From assembly GCF_001642835.1 (NCBI RefSeq), contig NZ_LXEI01000002.1:496001-560000 (forward strand): a stretch of DNA of 64,000 nucleotides. Direction: 5' to 3'. Origin of the DNA: Pseudotamlana agarivorans (GTDB lineage Bacteria; Bacteroidota; Bacteroidia; Flavobacteriales; Flavobacteriaceae). A program made the position numbers and the translations under genes. The first letter of the stretch is position 1. The number at the start of each line of letters is the position of its first letter. A model generated the notes under the pieces. It was given only the letters and a program-made list of their open reading frames with translations. It did no database searches and had not been told where the DNA came from. Shown here piece after piece: positions 8,685 through 18,868 of the stretch.

Positions 8685-9263
8685 ATGAGGAAGGCTAAAC
8701 AATTAAATTTCAATGATATTTCTGATGAAAACCTACTTTTATATGTGAAGGCAGGGAATCATTCTGCTTTTAATCAAATTTATAATAAGTATTGGGAGAG
8801 ACTATATATAAGTGTATATAATGTTTTGATGGATAAAAGCCTTACTGAAGATGTATTACATGAGGTTTTTTCTGATATTTGGTTAAGAAAGGAAGAACTT
8901 CAAATTAGAAATTTGAATAGTTATCTCTTTAAGTCAGTTAGAAATAATGCGTTACTAAAAATTAGAAATGATAAGTATGTTGGTTTTAATAGCGTCATAC
9001 TTGAAACACTAACTCTAAACCCAGAAATTGAACTCGATCTTGATCATAGGGAATTAAAAACTTCTATTGAACAAATCATGTTGGACTTACCATCAAGATG
9101 TAGATCCATATTTTATATGAGTCGATTTCAAAATTATTCAATTACGGAAATAGCATTACATTTTGGTATTTCACATCGAACTGTAGAGAATCAATTACAT
9201 AGGGCATTAAAGCATCTACGAACAGCCTTAGGAAGTACTCTTTTTATACATTTTTTTTGTTAA
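8685..9263 (+). CDS. ECF-type RNA polymerase sigma-70 factor
   Basis: 192 residues. Region 2 lies at about residues 28-95 (AFNQIYNKYWERLYISVYNV, then LTEDVLHEVFSDIW), and region 4 at about 125-180 with a helix-turn-helix (ITEIALHFGISHRTVENQLH). It directs RNA polymerase to target promoters. Directly downstream are a FecR anti-sigma factor and a SusC with an N-terminal STN signalling domain. Together these form the classical trans-envelope relay in which substrate binding at SusC releases the sigma factor. The likely target is the SusCD/phosphoesterase operon starting at 10675. The C-terminus ends in an unusual hydrophobic tail (FIHFFC). Confidence 0.92.
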   Translation: MRKAKQLNFNDISDENLLLYVKAGNHSAFNQIYNKYWERLYISVYNVLMDKSLTEDVLHEVFSDIWLRKEELQIRNLNSYLFKSVRNNALLKIRNDKYVGFNSVILETLTLNPEIELDLDHRELKTSIEQIMLDLPSRCRSIFYMSRFQNYSITEIALHFGISHRTVENQLHRALKHLRTALGSTLFIHFFC

Positions 9264-9385
9264 GACTGAATAAACATTACCTAAATGAAACCTAAGTGTT
9301 ATCAATAGGTTAAAAGAAGTTTAATTCGGTTTTTTCTGTGTGAGTTAATGTGTGTTTCTGCATCATACTATTATAAACGCAAAAA

Positions 9386-10513
9386 ATGAATAAAGAACTA
9401 TTATTTGATTTATTATCAAAGTTTAAAAAAGGAAACTGTTCAAAGGAAGAGGAGGTTATTTTATATCAATATTTTAATTCTTTGCAAAATACAGACAAAA
9501 CTCTTGACTGGAGTTTTAAAGAAAAAAATGAGGCAAGGATAAGAATATTAAAGCGTATAAGTACTACTATTCGTGATAATGAGAGAGGTAAAAGGAAAAA
9601 ACTAGATTGGAGAGGTGTCACGGCAGTAGCTGTAATATTTTTAATTTTTTTAATAATTAGTTCTAAAATAGTACAAAATAATGGTATAAAAGAAGAGCTA
9701 TTAAATAATGAAATTACATTAGAATTAGAAGATGGAAGTATAGAAGTTCTGAAAAAAAATGCTGAAATAAACATTTACGATAGTCAAGGAAGGGTTATTG
9801 GGAAACAAAAAGGAACAAAGCTAGCTTATAAAAAGAATTTAGAAGCTAACCGACTTATTTATAATATTCTTACTGTTCCGTATGGAGAGTTTTTTGTTCT
9901 TCAGTTGTCTGATGGTTCAATAGTTCAGTTGAATTCTGGCACAAAAATTAAGTATCCAAATCAGTTTTTAGAGGGTATGGAAAGAAAAGTATTCATTACT
10001 GGAGAAGCTTTTTTTGATGTAGCTAAAGATGATAAAGCTCCATTTATTGTAAATATAGATGATTTAGATGTGAAAGTTTTAGGGACAAAATTTAATGTAA
10101 ATGCTTATCCTGAAGAGTTAAAGAAAGAAGTAGTCTTGGTAGAAGGGTTAGTAGATTTGTATTTAGAATCACAACCTTACAATAAAGAAACTAGCTTTTC
10201 ATTAAAACCTGGCTATAAAGCCGTATTTAATGATTTTACAAGTGAAATAACCAAAACAAAAGTTTCTACAGAAATATATACCGCCTGGTTGAATGGAGAA
10301 TTAGTTTTTAGAAACATGTCTTTTGACAACATTCTTAAAAATTTGGAAAGACACTACAATGTTAAAATAATTAATTTGAATAATAATTTACATCAACAAA
10401 AGTTTCATGCGAGCTTTGGTAAAAAACCTCCATTACAAATGGTTTTAGATGAATTAAAAGAAATTTATAAAATTGATTATACCATTAATAAAAATACCAT
10501 AACAATTAATTAA
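9386..10513 (+). CDS. FecR-family anti-sigma factor
   Basis: 375 residues. An N-terminal cytoplasmic segment (1-75) would bind the sigma factor. One transmembrane helix (about 76-95, VTAVAVIFLIFLIISS) is followed by a periplasmic FecR domain (about 155-260, with VPYGEFFVLQLSDGSIVQLN and the typical GEAFFDVAKD) and a C-terminal DUF4974 region (about 300-372) that contacts the STN domain of the partner transporter. It lies 122 bp after the sigma gene and 161 bp before SusC. It transmits the signal from the outer-membrane receptor to the sigma factor. Confidence 0.92.
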   Translation: MNKELLFDLLSKFKKGNCSKEEEVILYQYFNSLQNTDKTLDWSFKEKNEARIRILKRISTTIRDNERGKRKKLDWRGVTAVAVIFLIFLIISSKIVQNNGIKEELLNNEITLELEDGSIEVLKKNAEINIYDSQGRVIGKQKGTKLAYKKNLEANRLIYNILTVPYGEFFVLQLSDGSIVQLNSGTKIKYPNQFLEGMERKVFITGEAFFDVAKDDKAPFIVNIDDLDVKVLGTKFNVNAYPEELKKEVVLVEGLVDLYLESQPYNKETSFSLKPGYKAVFNDFTSEITKTKVSTEIYTAWLNGELVFRNMSFDNILKNLERHYNVKIINLNNNLHQQKFHASFGKKPPLQMVLDELKEIYKIDYTINKNTITIN

Positions 10514-10594
10514 AAATTTATATGCTGGATTAGACCAAATAAAACTTAGGAAAAAGTATCACTAAACCTAAATTTAATATTTAGATTAAAAAAA

Positions 10595-10622
10595 ATCGGA
10601 AAATGCTGGAACACTTTCCGAT
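10595..10622 (+). promoter_or_regulatory. Leader hairpin before the first SusC gene
   Basis: ATCGGAAA pairs with TTTCCGAT across a 12-nt loop, 52 bp upstream of the SusC ATG. No T tract follows, so it is more likely an mRNA leader structure than a terminator. A second, weaker AT-rich hairpin lies at about 10568-10584. Confidence 0.4.
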
Positions 10623-10674
10623 AGCTTGAGTGATCAATCAAAAAGATTAAAACACTAAAAAACTTAACAAAAAT

Positions 10675-13600
10675 ATGAAAAATCTTCTTAAACGAAGAAG
10701 TCAATCTCTATTATTGAAAATTGACCTAAAAATGAAACTTACTGCATTGTTTATTATAGTCTCCTTTATTACCATGCATGCTAAAGAAACCTATGGGCAA
10801 AAACCAAAGATTTCCTTAAACTTTACCAATATAACGGTAAATACCTTTATTAGTGAGATAGAAAGTAAAACAGATTTTCGATTTGTTTTTAAAATTAGCG
10901 ATGTAAATCTTGATAAACATTTGAGTATTCATGTGAAAAATGAACCGATAGATTTTGTATTAGATCAAGTATTTAAACACTCAAATACAAATTATAAAAT
11001 TATTAATAAACGTATTTATTTAATAAAAACTAATACAAGAAGCTCTATAAATAAAAACTCAAATCAAACCATAGTTCAAGATTTAAGGGTGCAAGGAAAA
11101 GTTATGAGTAAAGATGGTTTTCCGTTGCCAGGAGCTACAGTTGTTGAAAAGGGGACTTCAAATGGTTCTAGTACCGATTTTGAAGGTCGTTTTGAATTAT
11201 CTGTTTCAAAAATTGGAGTTGTTTTAACGGTGTCATATGTCGGATATAAAACTCAAGAAATTGTAGCTAAAACTAATGACCAATTCGACGTATTCCTAGA
11301 AGAAGAAACCTCCTTTTTGGAAGAAGTAGTTGTAACTGCTTTAGGAATAAAACAAGAAAAAAAGGCTTTGGGCTATTCTTCTCAAGATATTGCACCGGAA
11401 GAGTTAGTAGAGTCTAAAGAAACTAATTTCGTAAACGGGTTATCTGGTAAAATTGCAGGGGTGAATGTCACTAATAGTCCAACTGGAATTGGTGGGTCTT
11501 CACTAATTACTATTAGAGGAGCGTCTTCATTAGACATAAGTAAAAACTCTCCTTTATTTATTGTTGATGGAACGCCTATAAGTAATGATTATTTTTCTCC
11601 TACAGGTGATAGTACAAGTGATGTAGATTATGGAAATGGTGCTGGAGAAATTAACCCTCAAAATATAGAATCTGTTAATATCTTAAAAGGACCAGCAGCT
11701 GCAGCTATATATGGATCTAGGGCCGCAAACGGAGCAATCGTTATTACAACAAAGAAAGGTCGTGGCGACGGCAAATTAAAAGTAAATATTAGTTCAGGAA
11801 TTACTTTTGAAAATCCACTAACAATGCCTGATTGGCAAAATGAATACGGACAAGGTAATAATGATGCGTTTTCGTTTGTAGATGGCTCAGGTGGAGGAGT
11901 AAATGATGGACTAGATGAAAGTTGGGGGCCTAAATTAGATACGGGGCTATTAATTGCGCAATTTGATTCACCAAGAGAAGATGGTACAAGAGGAGGTGAC
12001 GTTGATGTAAGTAATGCTAATATCATTCCTACACCATGGGTGTCTAACCCTGATAACGTAAGAGATTTTTTCGAAACGGGATACACTAAAAATAATAGTA
12101 TTGCGCTTTCTAAATCAGGTGATTTCGGAAATTTTAGAATTGCATACCAGAACCTTAATCAGGAAGGTATTGTGCCAAATACAGATTTATCCAGAAATAA
12201 TTTCAATTTGTCAACGGGTATAAATCTAACGAAAAGTTTAAAGGTGAATGCAAATATTAATTATCTGAAACAGGATAGTGGAAATAGGCCATCCGTGAGT
12301 TATGGAACTGAAAATGTAATGTATATGTGGGTATGGTATGGCAGACAAATTAACACAAATAGTTTAAGAAATTACTGGCAAGAGGGCTTAGAAGGTATTC
12401 AACAATTTAATTATAATTATAATTATCATGATAACGCTTATTTTAATGTTTTCGAGAATACAAACAGTCAAGATAAGGATAGAGTATATGGTAATGTTAG
12501 TTTAGATTATAATTTGAACAAACATTTTAAATTAATCCTTAGAACAGGGAGAGATTTCTATAGGGATTTCAGAGCTAAAAAGCGAGCCTATAGTACCCAA
12601 CGTTTTCCAAATGGATATTATAGAGAAGATAATATTTTTTATGAAGAAGTAAATACAGATTTTCTATTGTCATACGACAATACATATGGTAAATGGGACG
12701 TAAATTTATCTTTTGGAGGGAATAGGTTGAATCAAAATAGAAATTATGATAGTACTAGAGCTGATGAGCTGATTAACCCAGGGGTGTACTCTTTTAATAA
12801 TGCAGGTTCTCAGATCATTTCAATAGAGAGTGATTATAAAAAACGAGTAAATAGTTTATATGGATTTGGTCGATTCTCATTTGATAATAAGATTTACTTT
12901 GAGGTATCGGCTCGTAATGATTGGTCTAGTACCTTACCTAAAAACGACAACTCGTATTTTTATCCTTCTGCTAATGTAAGTGTTTTATTGAATGAAGTAT
13001 TTAGCCTGCCTCAAGTAATTTCCTTTGCCAAAATAAGAGGGGCATTTGCAGCAGTAGGAAATGATACAGACCCTTACAAAAATGGTCAGCCAACCTATAC
13101 TAATGGAGGGACCTATGCAGGCAATCCGATATTAAGCGAATCTGCGGCGATAACAAACGGAAATTTGAAACCAGAAAATACCGTTTCTTATGAATTTGGA
13201 ACAGATTTAAGGTTTTGGGGAAATGCTCTTACCCTAGATGCAGCTGTATATAAAAATAGTACTACTAATCAAATTCTTGACGTTCCCGCAGACATCTCAA
13301 GTGGGTATGATACGAGGTCTATTAATCTAGGGAAAGTTGAAAATCAAGGTTTAGAAGTTACTCTGGGGTTAAAGCCATTTAATAAAGAAAAATTTAAATG
13401 GAATGCCTTTTTTAATTTCAGTAAAAATGAGAGTAGGGTAAGTGATTTAGGGGGTGTTGATTACACTATAGCAGAGAACAAAGCATACATTCAAGCCAGG
13501 GAAGGCGGATCTATTAGCGCAATGTATGGAATAGGTTTAAAGCGAGTAGACGATCAAAACAGTCCTTACTACGGAGAGGTAATTTATGATACTAGTGGTT

Positions 13601-14178
13601 TGCCTTTGAGAACAAGTGATTTAGAGTACCAAGGTGATTATGCACCAGATTTCACTTTAGGGATTCAAAATACTTTTAAAATTAGAAATTTTGATTTTGG
13701 GTTCTTCTTCGATTACAGAGAAGGGGGGATGGTGGTATCTCGAACGAAAGTTGTGGGTAGTGCTGCAGGACAAATAAAAGAAACTCTTGTTGGGAGAGAA
13801 AGTGGCATCATAGGAGATGGTGTTGTTGAAGTTTCACCAGGCGTATTTCAACCAAATGAAACACTTGTAAGCGCTCGAACCTATTATAAAAGTTATAATA
13901 ATAGTAATAATGTCGAGACCTCAAAATACGATGCATCTTATGTGAAATTAAGAGAAGTTAGTATAGGTTATAATTTATCATCAAAATTTTGTAGCAGTAT
14001 ATCAATAGATGATTTGAGGTTATCGCTTTCGGGCCGAAATTTAGCATTATGGACAGAAAACCCTCATTTTGATCCAGAAACAGTTATGGTTTCGGGAGGT
14101 GTCATAAGTCCAGGGTATGAATATATGTCTCTACCAAGTACAAGGTCATTTACTTTCAATATTAATATTAATTTTTAA
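10675..14178 (+). CDS. SusC-like TonB-dependent transporter with STN signalling domain
   Basis: 1167 residues. An N-terminal leader ends near residue 42 (...KETYGQ). An STN/secretin domain (about 46-105) is followed by a carboxypeptidase-regulatory-like beta-sandwich (about 137-212, VQGKVMSKDGFPLPGATVVE), a TonB box region and plug (about 215-370, with LKGPAAAAIYGSRAANGAIV) and a 22-strand beta barrel. It imports ligands captured by the SusD lipoprotein, driven by TonB. The STN domain links it to the FecR/ECF pair upstream. It overlaps nothing; SusD begins 9 bp downstream. The ligand is unknown; the two phosphoesterases downstream suggest a phosphorylated substrate. Confidence 0.95.
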   Translation: MKNLLKRRSQSLLLKIDLKMKLTALFIIVSFITMHAKETYGQKPKISLNFTNITVNTFISEIESKTDFRFVFKISDVNLDKHLSIHVKNEPIDFVLDQVFKHSNTNYKIINKRIYLIKTNTRSSINKNSNQTIVQDLRVQGKVMSKDGFPLPGATVVEKGTSNGSSTDFEGRFELSVSKIGVVLTVSYVGYKTQEIVAKTNDQFDVFLEEETSFLEEVVVTALGIKQEKKALGYSSQDIAPEELVESKETNFVNGLSGKIAGVNVTNSPTGIGGSSLITIRGASSLDISKNSPLFIVDGTPISNDYFSPTGDSTSDVDYGNGAGEINPQNIESVNILKGPAAAAIYGSRAANGAIVITTKKGRGDGKLKVNISSGITFENPLTMPDWQNEYGQGNNDAFSFVDGSGGGVNDGLDESWGPKLDTGLLIAQFDSPREDGTRGGDVDVSNANIIPTPWVSNPDNVRDFFETGYTKNNSIALSKSGDFGNFRIAYQNLNQEGIVPNTDLSRNNFNLSTGINLTKSLKVNANINYLKQDSGNRPSVSYGTENVMYMWVWYGRQINTNSLRNYWQEGLEGIQQFNYNYNYHDNAYFNVFENTNSQDKDRVYGNVSLDYNLNKHFKLILRTGRDFYRDFRAKKRAYSTQRFPNGYYREDNIFYEEVNTDFLLSYDNTYGKWDVNLSFGGNRLNQNRNYDSTRADELINPGVYSFNNAGSQIISIESDYKKRVNSLYGFGRFSFDNKIYFEVSARNDWSSTLPKNDNSYFYPSANVSVLLNEVFSLPQVISFAKIRGAFAAVGNDTDPYKNGQPTYTNGGTYAGNPILSESAAITNGNLKPENTVSYEFGTDLRFWGNALTLDAAVYKNSTTNQILDVPADISSGYDTRSINLGKVENQGLEVTLGLKPFNKEKFKWNAFFNFSKNESRVSDLGGVDYTIAENKAYIQAREGGSISAMYGIGLKRVDDQNSPYYGEVIYDTSGLPLRTSDLEYQGDYAPDFTLGIQNTFKIRNFDFGFFFDYREGGMVVSRTKVVGSAAGQIKETLVGRESGIIGDGVVEVSPGVFQPNETLVSARTYYKSYNNSNNVETSKYDASYVKLREVSIGYNLSSKFCSSISIDDLRLSLSGRNLALWTENPHFDPETVMVSGGVISPGYEYMSLPSTRSFTFNININF

Positions 14179-14187
14179 TTAGTCAAA

Positions 14188-15765
14188 ATGAAAAAATATT
14201 TAAATATAAAATCAGTTTTTAATATTATCACGCTTTTACTCTTAACCAATTGTACAAATGATTTTGATGAAATTAATACAAATTATAAAAATCCATTAAT
14301 AGCTTCACCAGAATTACTTCTTCCAGGGATTATTAAATCTACTTCATATTCTTGGGGAGGTTTAGGAGGAGAAGAGGGTTTGGTCGTTACGCAGCACGCA
14401 GGGGAAATGCAATCTACTAATGATGATACTTATAATTGGTATCCTAATGAAAAACCATATGATGCAGGATATAATACCTTAAGAAATGTAAATAATTTAA
14501 TAGAAGTTTCTCAAGTTTCAGATGCGCTAAAAGGTTACTATGGGGCAGGTCTAGTTTTAAAATGTCTGAATTATCATTTTATAACAGATGCTTATGGAGA
14601 TATTCCTTATTCTGAAGCTTCATTGGGAAGAACCGAAGGGAATTTTTTCCCTTCTTTCACGCCTCAGAGTGAAATATATGAAGGGATATTAAATGACCTT
14701 GAATTGGCGAATGAAATTTTGTCAAATGTAACTTCAGATATTTCTGGAGATATATTGTTTTCTGGCGATATTTTAAAATGGAGAAAGTTTGCTAATTCTT
14801 TAAAACTCCGATTGCTTTTAAGAATTTTAGATGTAAAGCCTCAAGTCGCTATCGAAGGAATTAAAAATATAGTAAATAACCCATCCGATTTCCCGATATT
14901 CCAGAGTAATGAGGATATGGCAGCCCTCCAACATGAAATAGACAACCCTCCTAGTAGATATGATACACGCGTAGGGTCTTTTGACTCATATCGCTTAAGT
15001 AAAATAATGGAAATTAGATTAAAGGAATTAAATGATTCTCGTTTAAAGGTTTTTGCTCAACCCATTTCAGCATCCGAAAAAGGTATTTATTCAGAAAACT
15101 GGGATGATTACGGAGGGATTTTAAATGGATTGAATGCCGATGATTCTGAATCATATAGTCCCACCAATAATCCAGACAAATCGGGCTCTAATTATATCTC
15201 TAGGCTTGGGGTGTTATATGCGTGCAAAGAATGCAGTGATTTAGCTTCACCAATTGCCGCTCAGACAGTTATTATGTCTTATTCAGAAGTCCAGTTTATT
15301 TTAGCAGAAGCTACCACGCGAGGAATAATAGATTCTAAAGATGCAGAAGTATATTATCAGAACGGTATAAGAGCATCCTTCGAGTATTATTTAGAGCGTG
15401 TGAAAGTAGGTGGATGGAATGACTTGGCCGAAGAACTAGAATCATTAGATATGACGGTATATTTATCTCAAGAAAAAGTCAATCTTACTAGTGAAATTTC
15501 GCAGGATTTAGACAAAATATTACTTCAAAAATGGATTTCACAATTTTATGTAGGTTTTGAATCTTGGTCAGATTGGCGTAGAACAAATCGACCAGAAGTA
15601 ACACCTGGACCAGGAGCTGGTAATGATAAAAAAGTACCTGTACGTTTTTTATACCCTAACGATGTAAAGTCCACTAATAATGATAATTATCAATTAGCAG
15701 TCGATAATATTGGTGGAGATAATATTAACACAAAATTATGGTGGGATGTTTTCTCAAATAACTAA
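14188..15765 (+). CDS. SusD/RagB-like outer-membrane lipoprotein (SusD-like 2 type)
   Basis: 525 residues with a lipoprotein signal (LLLLTNC, cysteine at about residue 22). The start of the mature protein, DFDEINTNYKNPLIASPELL, and the later QWISQFYVGFESWSDWRRT region match the SusD-like 2 branch rather than canonical RagB/SusD. It would form the lid that captures substrate over the SusC barrel at the cell surface. Spacing of 9 bp to SusC and 21 bp to the next gene indicates one operon. Confidence 0.92.
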   Translation: MKKYLNIKSVFNIITLLLLTNCTNDFDEINTNYKNPLIASPELLLPGIIKSTSYSWGGLGGEEGLVVTQHAGEMQSTNDDTYNWYPNEKPYDAGYNTLRNVNNLIEVSQVSDALKGYYGAGLVLKCLNYHFITDAYGDIPYSEASLGRTEGNFFPSFTPQSEIYEGILNDLELANEILSNVTSDISGDILFSGDILKWRKFANSLKLRLLLRILDVKPQVAIEGIKNIVNNPSDFPIFQSNEDMAALQHEIDNPPSRYDTRVGSFDSYRLSKIMEIRLKELNDSRLKVFAQPISASEKGIYSENWDDYGGILNGLNADDSESYSPTNNPDKSGSNYISRLGVLYACKECSDLASPIAAQTVIMSYSEVQFILAEATTRGIIDSKDAEVYYQNGIRASFEYYLERVKVGGWNDLAEELESLDMTVYLSQEKVNLTSEISQDLDKILLQKWISQFYVGFESWSDWRRTNRPEVTPGPGAGNDKKVPVRFLYPNDVKSTNNDNYQLAVDNIGGDNINTKLWWDVFSNN

Positions 15766-15786
15766 TATTTTATTTAAAAATTTGAT

Positions 15787-17106
15787 ATGGATTTAAAAAA
15801 AATAATCTTTAGAGGGTTAATGTTCATGTTATCATTTAATGGTTTCTCACAGTTAGATAAACCAGAACATATTATTTTAACAAATAAAAATAATCCTGAA
15901 ATTTCTCAAAGTGTCACTTGGAGAACTCAAGATGCAGTTGAGGAACCCATTGCCCAAATAGCTTTAGCAAAAGCCGCTCCTTATGACAGTATTTTAGAAC
16001 AAAATGTGTCTGCATTTTCTGAAAAGATAATAGACAAAGAAGGAGATACGTACTATTACCACTCGGTAAATTTTTCAAAACTTAAGTCAGGTGCAATGTA
16101 TCGTTATAGGGTTGGTAGTAAGGATGGAATCTGGAGTTCATGGAATCAATTTAGAACAGTATCGAATAATGAAAAGCCATATTCTTTTATTTATTTAGGT
16201 GATATTCAAAATGATATTTCTTCATGGGGTACAAGAACCATTTGGGCAGCACATAATAAGGCTCCGTATGCTAAATTCATGTTGTTCGCTGGCGATTGTG
16301 TAGATGATGGACAGAGTAATGGACAATGGGAAGAATGGTTTTATGCACTAGGGCGTGTTGCTCAAACTACACCTATTTTACCTGTTGTAGGGAATCATGA
16401 ATATGAGAAATTGAAGGATTCTCAAGTTGAAAAATCACTTTCAGTATTTTGGCAGCCTCAGTTTGAATTACCAAACAATGGACCTAAAGGATTAGAAGAG
16501 AGTGTTTATTATCTAGATTATCCAAATATGCGAGTAATCGTTTTGAATAGTTTAATTGCGCTGCGTTCTGAAAAAGAACTCAAAAAACAAGCGAGTTGGC
16601 TAGAGTCTGTTTTGAAGCACAATAAAAAAAAATGGACTGTTGTTTCTTTTCATCATGGCGTATTTAGTGCTAGAGATGGTAGGTGGGGAGACTATCCTGA
16701 ACTAAGAAAGGAGTGGTTACCCATTTTTGAAAAATACAAAACGGATTTAATACTAACAGGACATGACCACATGTATTGTAGGTCAAATAATCAAATGAAG
16801 TCTTCAAATCTAAAGGATGGAGAAACAGGTCCTGTTTACGTTGTATCTGTAGCTGGGCCTAAAATGTATGGCATCCTAGAAGAAAAGAGATGGATGGATA
16901 GAGCAGCCGTAAATTCTCAAATGTATCAAATAATAACTATAGATGATAATACATTGAAATTTAGAACATATACTGCAGTTGATGAGCTATACGACTCTTT
17001 TGATTTAATAAAAAGAAAAGGAAAATTTAATCAAATTATAGAGTATATATCATCTGATAATTCACCAGAAAATAAATTTCCTAATGGAAGTTATACTCGA
17101 AAATAA
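15787..17106 (+). CDS. Secreted purple acid phosphatase-like metallophosphoesterase
   Basis: 439 residues with a signal peptide (cleavage near residue 21, NGFSQ). An N-terminal fibronectin-III-like domain (about 25-125) precedes a calcineurin-like domain (about 130-375). The metal ligands appear in order: IYLGDIQND, AGDCVDDG, VVGNHEYE, FHHGVF and TGHDHMYCR. This order is that of purple acid phosphatases, which hydrolyse phosphomonoesters using a dinuclear metal centre. Third structural gene of the ECF-controlled SusCD operon, so it probably removes phosphate from the imported or surface-bound substrate. The exact substrate is unknown. Its 3' end overlaps an upstream extension of the next frame, but not the preferred start of the next gene. 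Confidence 0.88.
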   Translation: MDLKKIIFRGLMFMLSFNGFSQLDKPEHIILTNKNNPEISQSVTWRTQDAVEEPIAQIALAKAAPYDSILEQNVSAFSEKIIDKEGDTYYYHSVNFSKLKSGAMYRYRVGSKDGIWSSWNQFRTVSNNEKPYSFIYLGDIQNDISSWGTRTIWAAHNKAPYAKFMLFAGDCVDDGQSNGQWEEWFYALGRVAQTTPILPVVGNHEYEKLKDSQVEKSLSVFWQPQFELPNNGPKGLEESVYYLDYPNMRVIVLNSLIALRSEKELKKQASWLESVLKHNKKKWTVVSFHHGVFSARDGRWGDYPELRKEWLPIFEKYKTDLILTGHDHMYCRSNNQMKSSNLKDGETGPVYVVSVAGPKMYGILEEKRWMDRAAVNSQMYQIITIDDNTLKFRTYTAVDELYDSFDLIKRKGKFNQIIEYISSDNSPENKFPNGSYTRK

Positions 17107-17128
17107 CCAATGTTTTAATATAAAATAT

Positions 17129-18718
17129 ATGACAAAATTAACTTTCATGTTAGTAGTATCTGTTTTTTTTAGTTACTATGTTTACTCTCAAAATCATGTA
17201 AAAGGCTATGTTTTTAACGATGAAAATAATAATAAAATAAGGGAGAGTAAGGAAAAAGGAATACCTGGGGTTGGGGTGACTAATGGAGTTGAAGTGGTTT
17301 TAACAGATGAAAAAGGTTATTATTTATTGCCTGCCACCGATGATATGATTGTATCTGTAATAAAACCTTCAAATTACGCTGTACCGGTTAATGAAAATAA
17401 CCAGCCAGAATTTTACTATATTCATAAGCCTAACGGATCTCCTAAAAATAAGTATGTTGGCGTGAAACCGACTGGCGATTTACCCAAAAGGGTTAATTTT
17501 CCATTATATTCAAATGAGGAAAACTCAGATTTTTCAGTAATTCTATTTGGAGACCCTCAACCCGATAGCGCTTTAGATTTAACTTATTTTGATAAGGCTA
17601 TAGTGTCAGAATTGTTAGACACAGATAAAGCTGTTTTAGGTATAAGTCTTGGTGATTTAGGAATAAAAGAGGTACTGGGAGATTATATTAGTATAATAGG
17701 AAAAATAGGAGTTCCTTGGTATAATGTTTTAGGTAATCACGATTTGAATGGGGAGCAAATCGATAAACTTAGTGATGAAACTTTTGAGTATTATTTTGGA
17801 CCAACCAATTATGCGTTTAATTATGCCGATGCTCATTTTATTATGTTAGATGATGTCCTGTATCCCGATCCTAGAGATGGTAAAGGTTATTTAGGAGGGT
17901 TTAGAGATGATATCTTGAGGTTTATAGAGAATGATCTTAAACATGTAGATAAGGATAAACTGATTATTCTAGGTTTTCATATTCCCATTTTTGAATTTGA
18001 ACCGGGTCCAGATCAATTTCAAGAATTAGATGTGCAAAAATTATTTGATTTATTAAAGGGGTTTCAGTACACTATTTCTCTTTCGGGACATACGCATTCT
18101 CAAAATCATCATTTTTTCACGAAAGAAGAAGGATGGCCAAATTCAGGATACCATCATCATTACAATCCAGGCGCAACATCTGGCTCTGTCTATAAAGGAG
18201 CTAAAGATAGCTACGGTACACCTTCATCTATTATGAGAGATGGTACACCAAAGGGATATGCTTTTTTAAATATTAAAGGAAATACCTATGACTATGATTA
18301 TGTTCCTTCTGGAGATAATGATTTAAAAATGAGTATACATATTCCTAAAATAGTCCCTATGGTGGAGAAATATCGTGGAGAAATAGTAGTGAATTTTTTT
18401 CAAGGTTCACCATGGGATAATGTAGAGTATAGGGTAGATAATGGTGATTGGGTAAAACTTAAATTAACTTCACGATTTGATAAGTATTTACTAGATGTTG
18501 AATATGAATGGGATCATGCAGAAGAGCTTCCGTGGGGAACTCGTAATTCTACTCCATTACCATCTTCTCATATATGGAGTGATAGTATGCCCTCTTATTA
18601 TAGCCTTGGAGATCATACTTTACAAGTTAAAGCAACTGATTGGCTGGGTAGGACTTTTTTTGAAGAAAAGAGTTTTAAGATGGTGCCAGATTCTAAGGTA
18701 AAAAAACATGGTTTCTAG
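17129..18718 (+). CDS. Secreted calcineurin-like phosphoesterase with N- and C-terminal accessory domains
   Basis: 529 residues from the ATG at 17129. The frame is open from an ATG at 17084, but only the start at 17129 gives a clean signal peptide (MTKLTFMLVVSVFFSYYVYS) and it avoids overlap with the previous gene. An N-terminal SdrD-like/MetallophosN beta domain (about 22-105, GYVFNDENNNKIRE) is followed by the catalytic domain with LFGDPQPD, ISLGDLG, VLGNHDLN, GFHIPIFE and SGHTHSQNH. The C-terminal part (about 390-525) matches the MetallophosC type. It probably cleaves a phosphomono- or diester in the periplasm together with the preceding phosphatase. Last gene of the operon; a terminator follows at 18810. 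Confidence 0.85.
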   Translation: MTKLTFMLVVSVFFSYYVYSQNHVKGYVFNDENNNKIRESKEKGIPGVGVTNGVEVVLTDEKGYYLLPATDDMIVSVIKPSNYAVPVNENNQPEFYYIHKPNGSPKNKYVGVKPTGDLPKRVNFPLYSNEENSDFSVILFGDPQPDSALDLTYFDKAIVSELLDTDKAVLGISLGDLGIKEVLGDYISIIGKIGVPWYNVLGNHDLNGEQIDKLSDETFEYYFGPTNYAFNYADAHFIMLDDVLYPDPRDGKGYLGGFRDDILRFIENDLKHVDKDKLIILGFHIPIFEFEPGPDQFQELDVQKLFDLLKGFQYTISLSGHTHSQNHHFFTKEEGWPNSGYHHHYNPGATSGSVYKGAKDSYGTPSSIMRDGTPKGYAFLNIKGNTYDYDYVPSGDNDLKMSIHIPKIVPMVEKYRGEIVVNFFQGSPWDNVEYRVDNGDWVKLKLTSRFDKYLLDVEYEWDHAEELPWGTRNSTPLPSSHIWSDSMPSYYSLGDHTLQVKATDWLGRTFFEEKSFKMVPDSKVKKHGF

Positions 18719-18809
18719 ATTTATTTGAATTGATAAAATTTAAATAGGATTAAAATATATAGTAAATTAAGTATAATTCGGTTTTTATATTTTTTATTGC
18801 TCGGGATTA

Positions 18810-18838
18810 GGCTTCATAGAAATGTGAAGTCTTTTTTC
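18810..18838 (+). terminator. Terminator of the SusCD/phosphoesterase operon
   Basis: GGCTTCA pairs with TGAAGTC (one G-U pair) over an 8-nt loop and is followed by six T residues, about 90 bp after the last stop codon. Confidence 0.65.
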
Positions 18839-18868
18839 TTTCATGTATGACCGAATAATAACTGAAGT

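Noticed and set aside
11658-12086. 142-codon minus-strand frame
   Set aside because: Opposite the plug region of the first SusC; no plausible protein features.
17084-17128. Longer start of the calcineurin-like protein
   Set aside because: It overlaps the previous gene and puts 15 residues before a perfect signal peptide.
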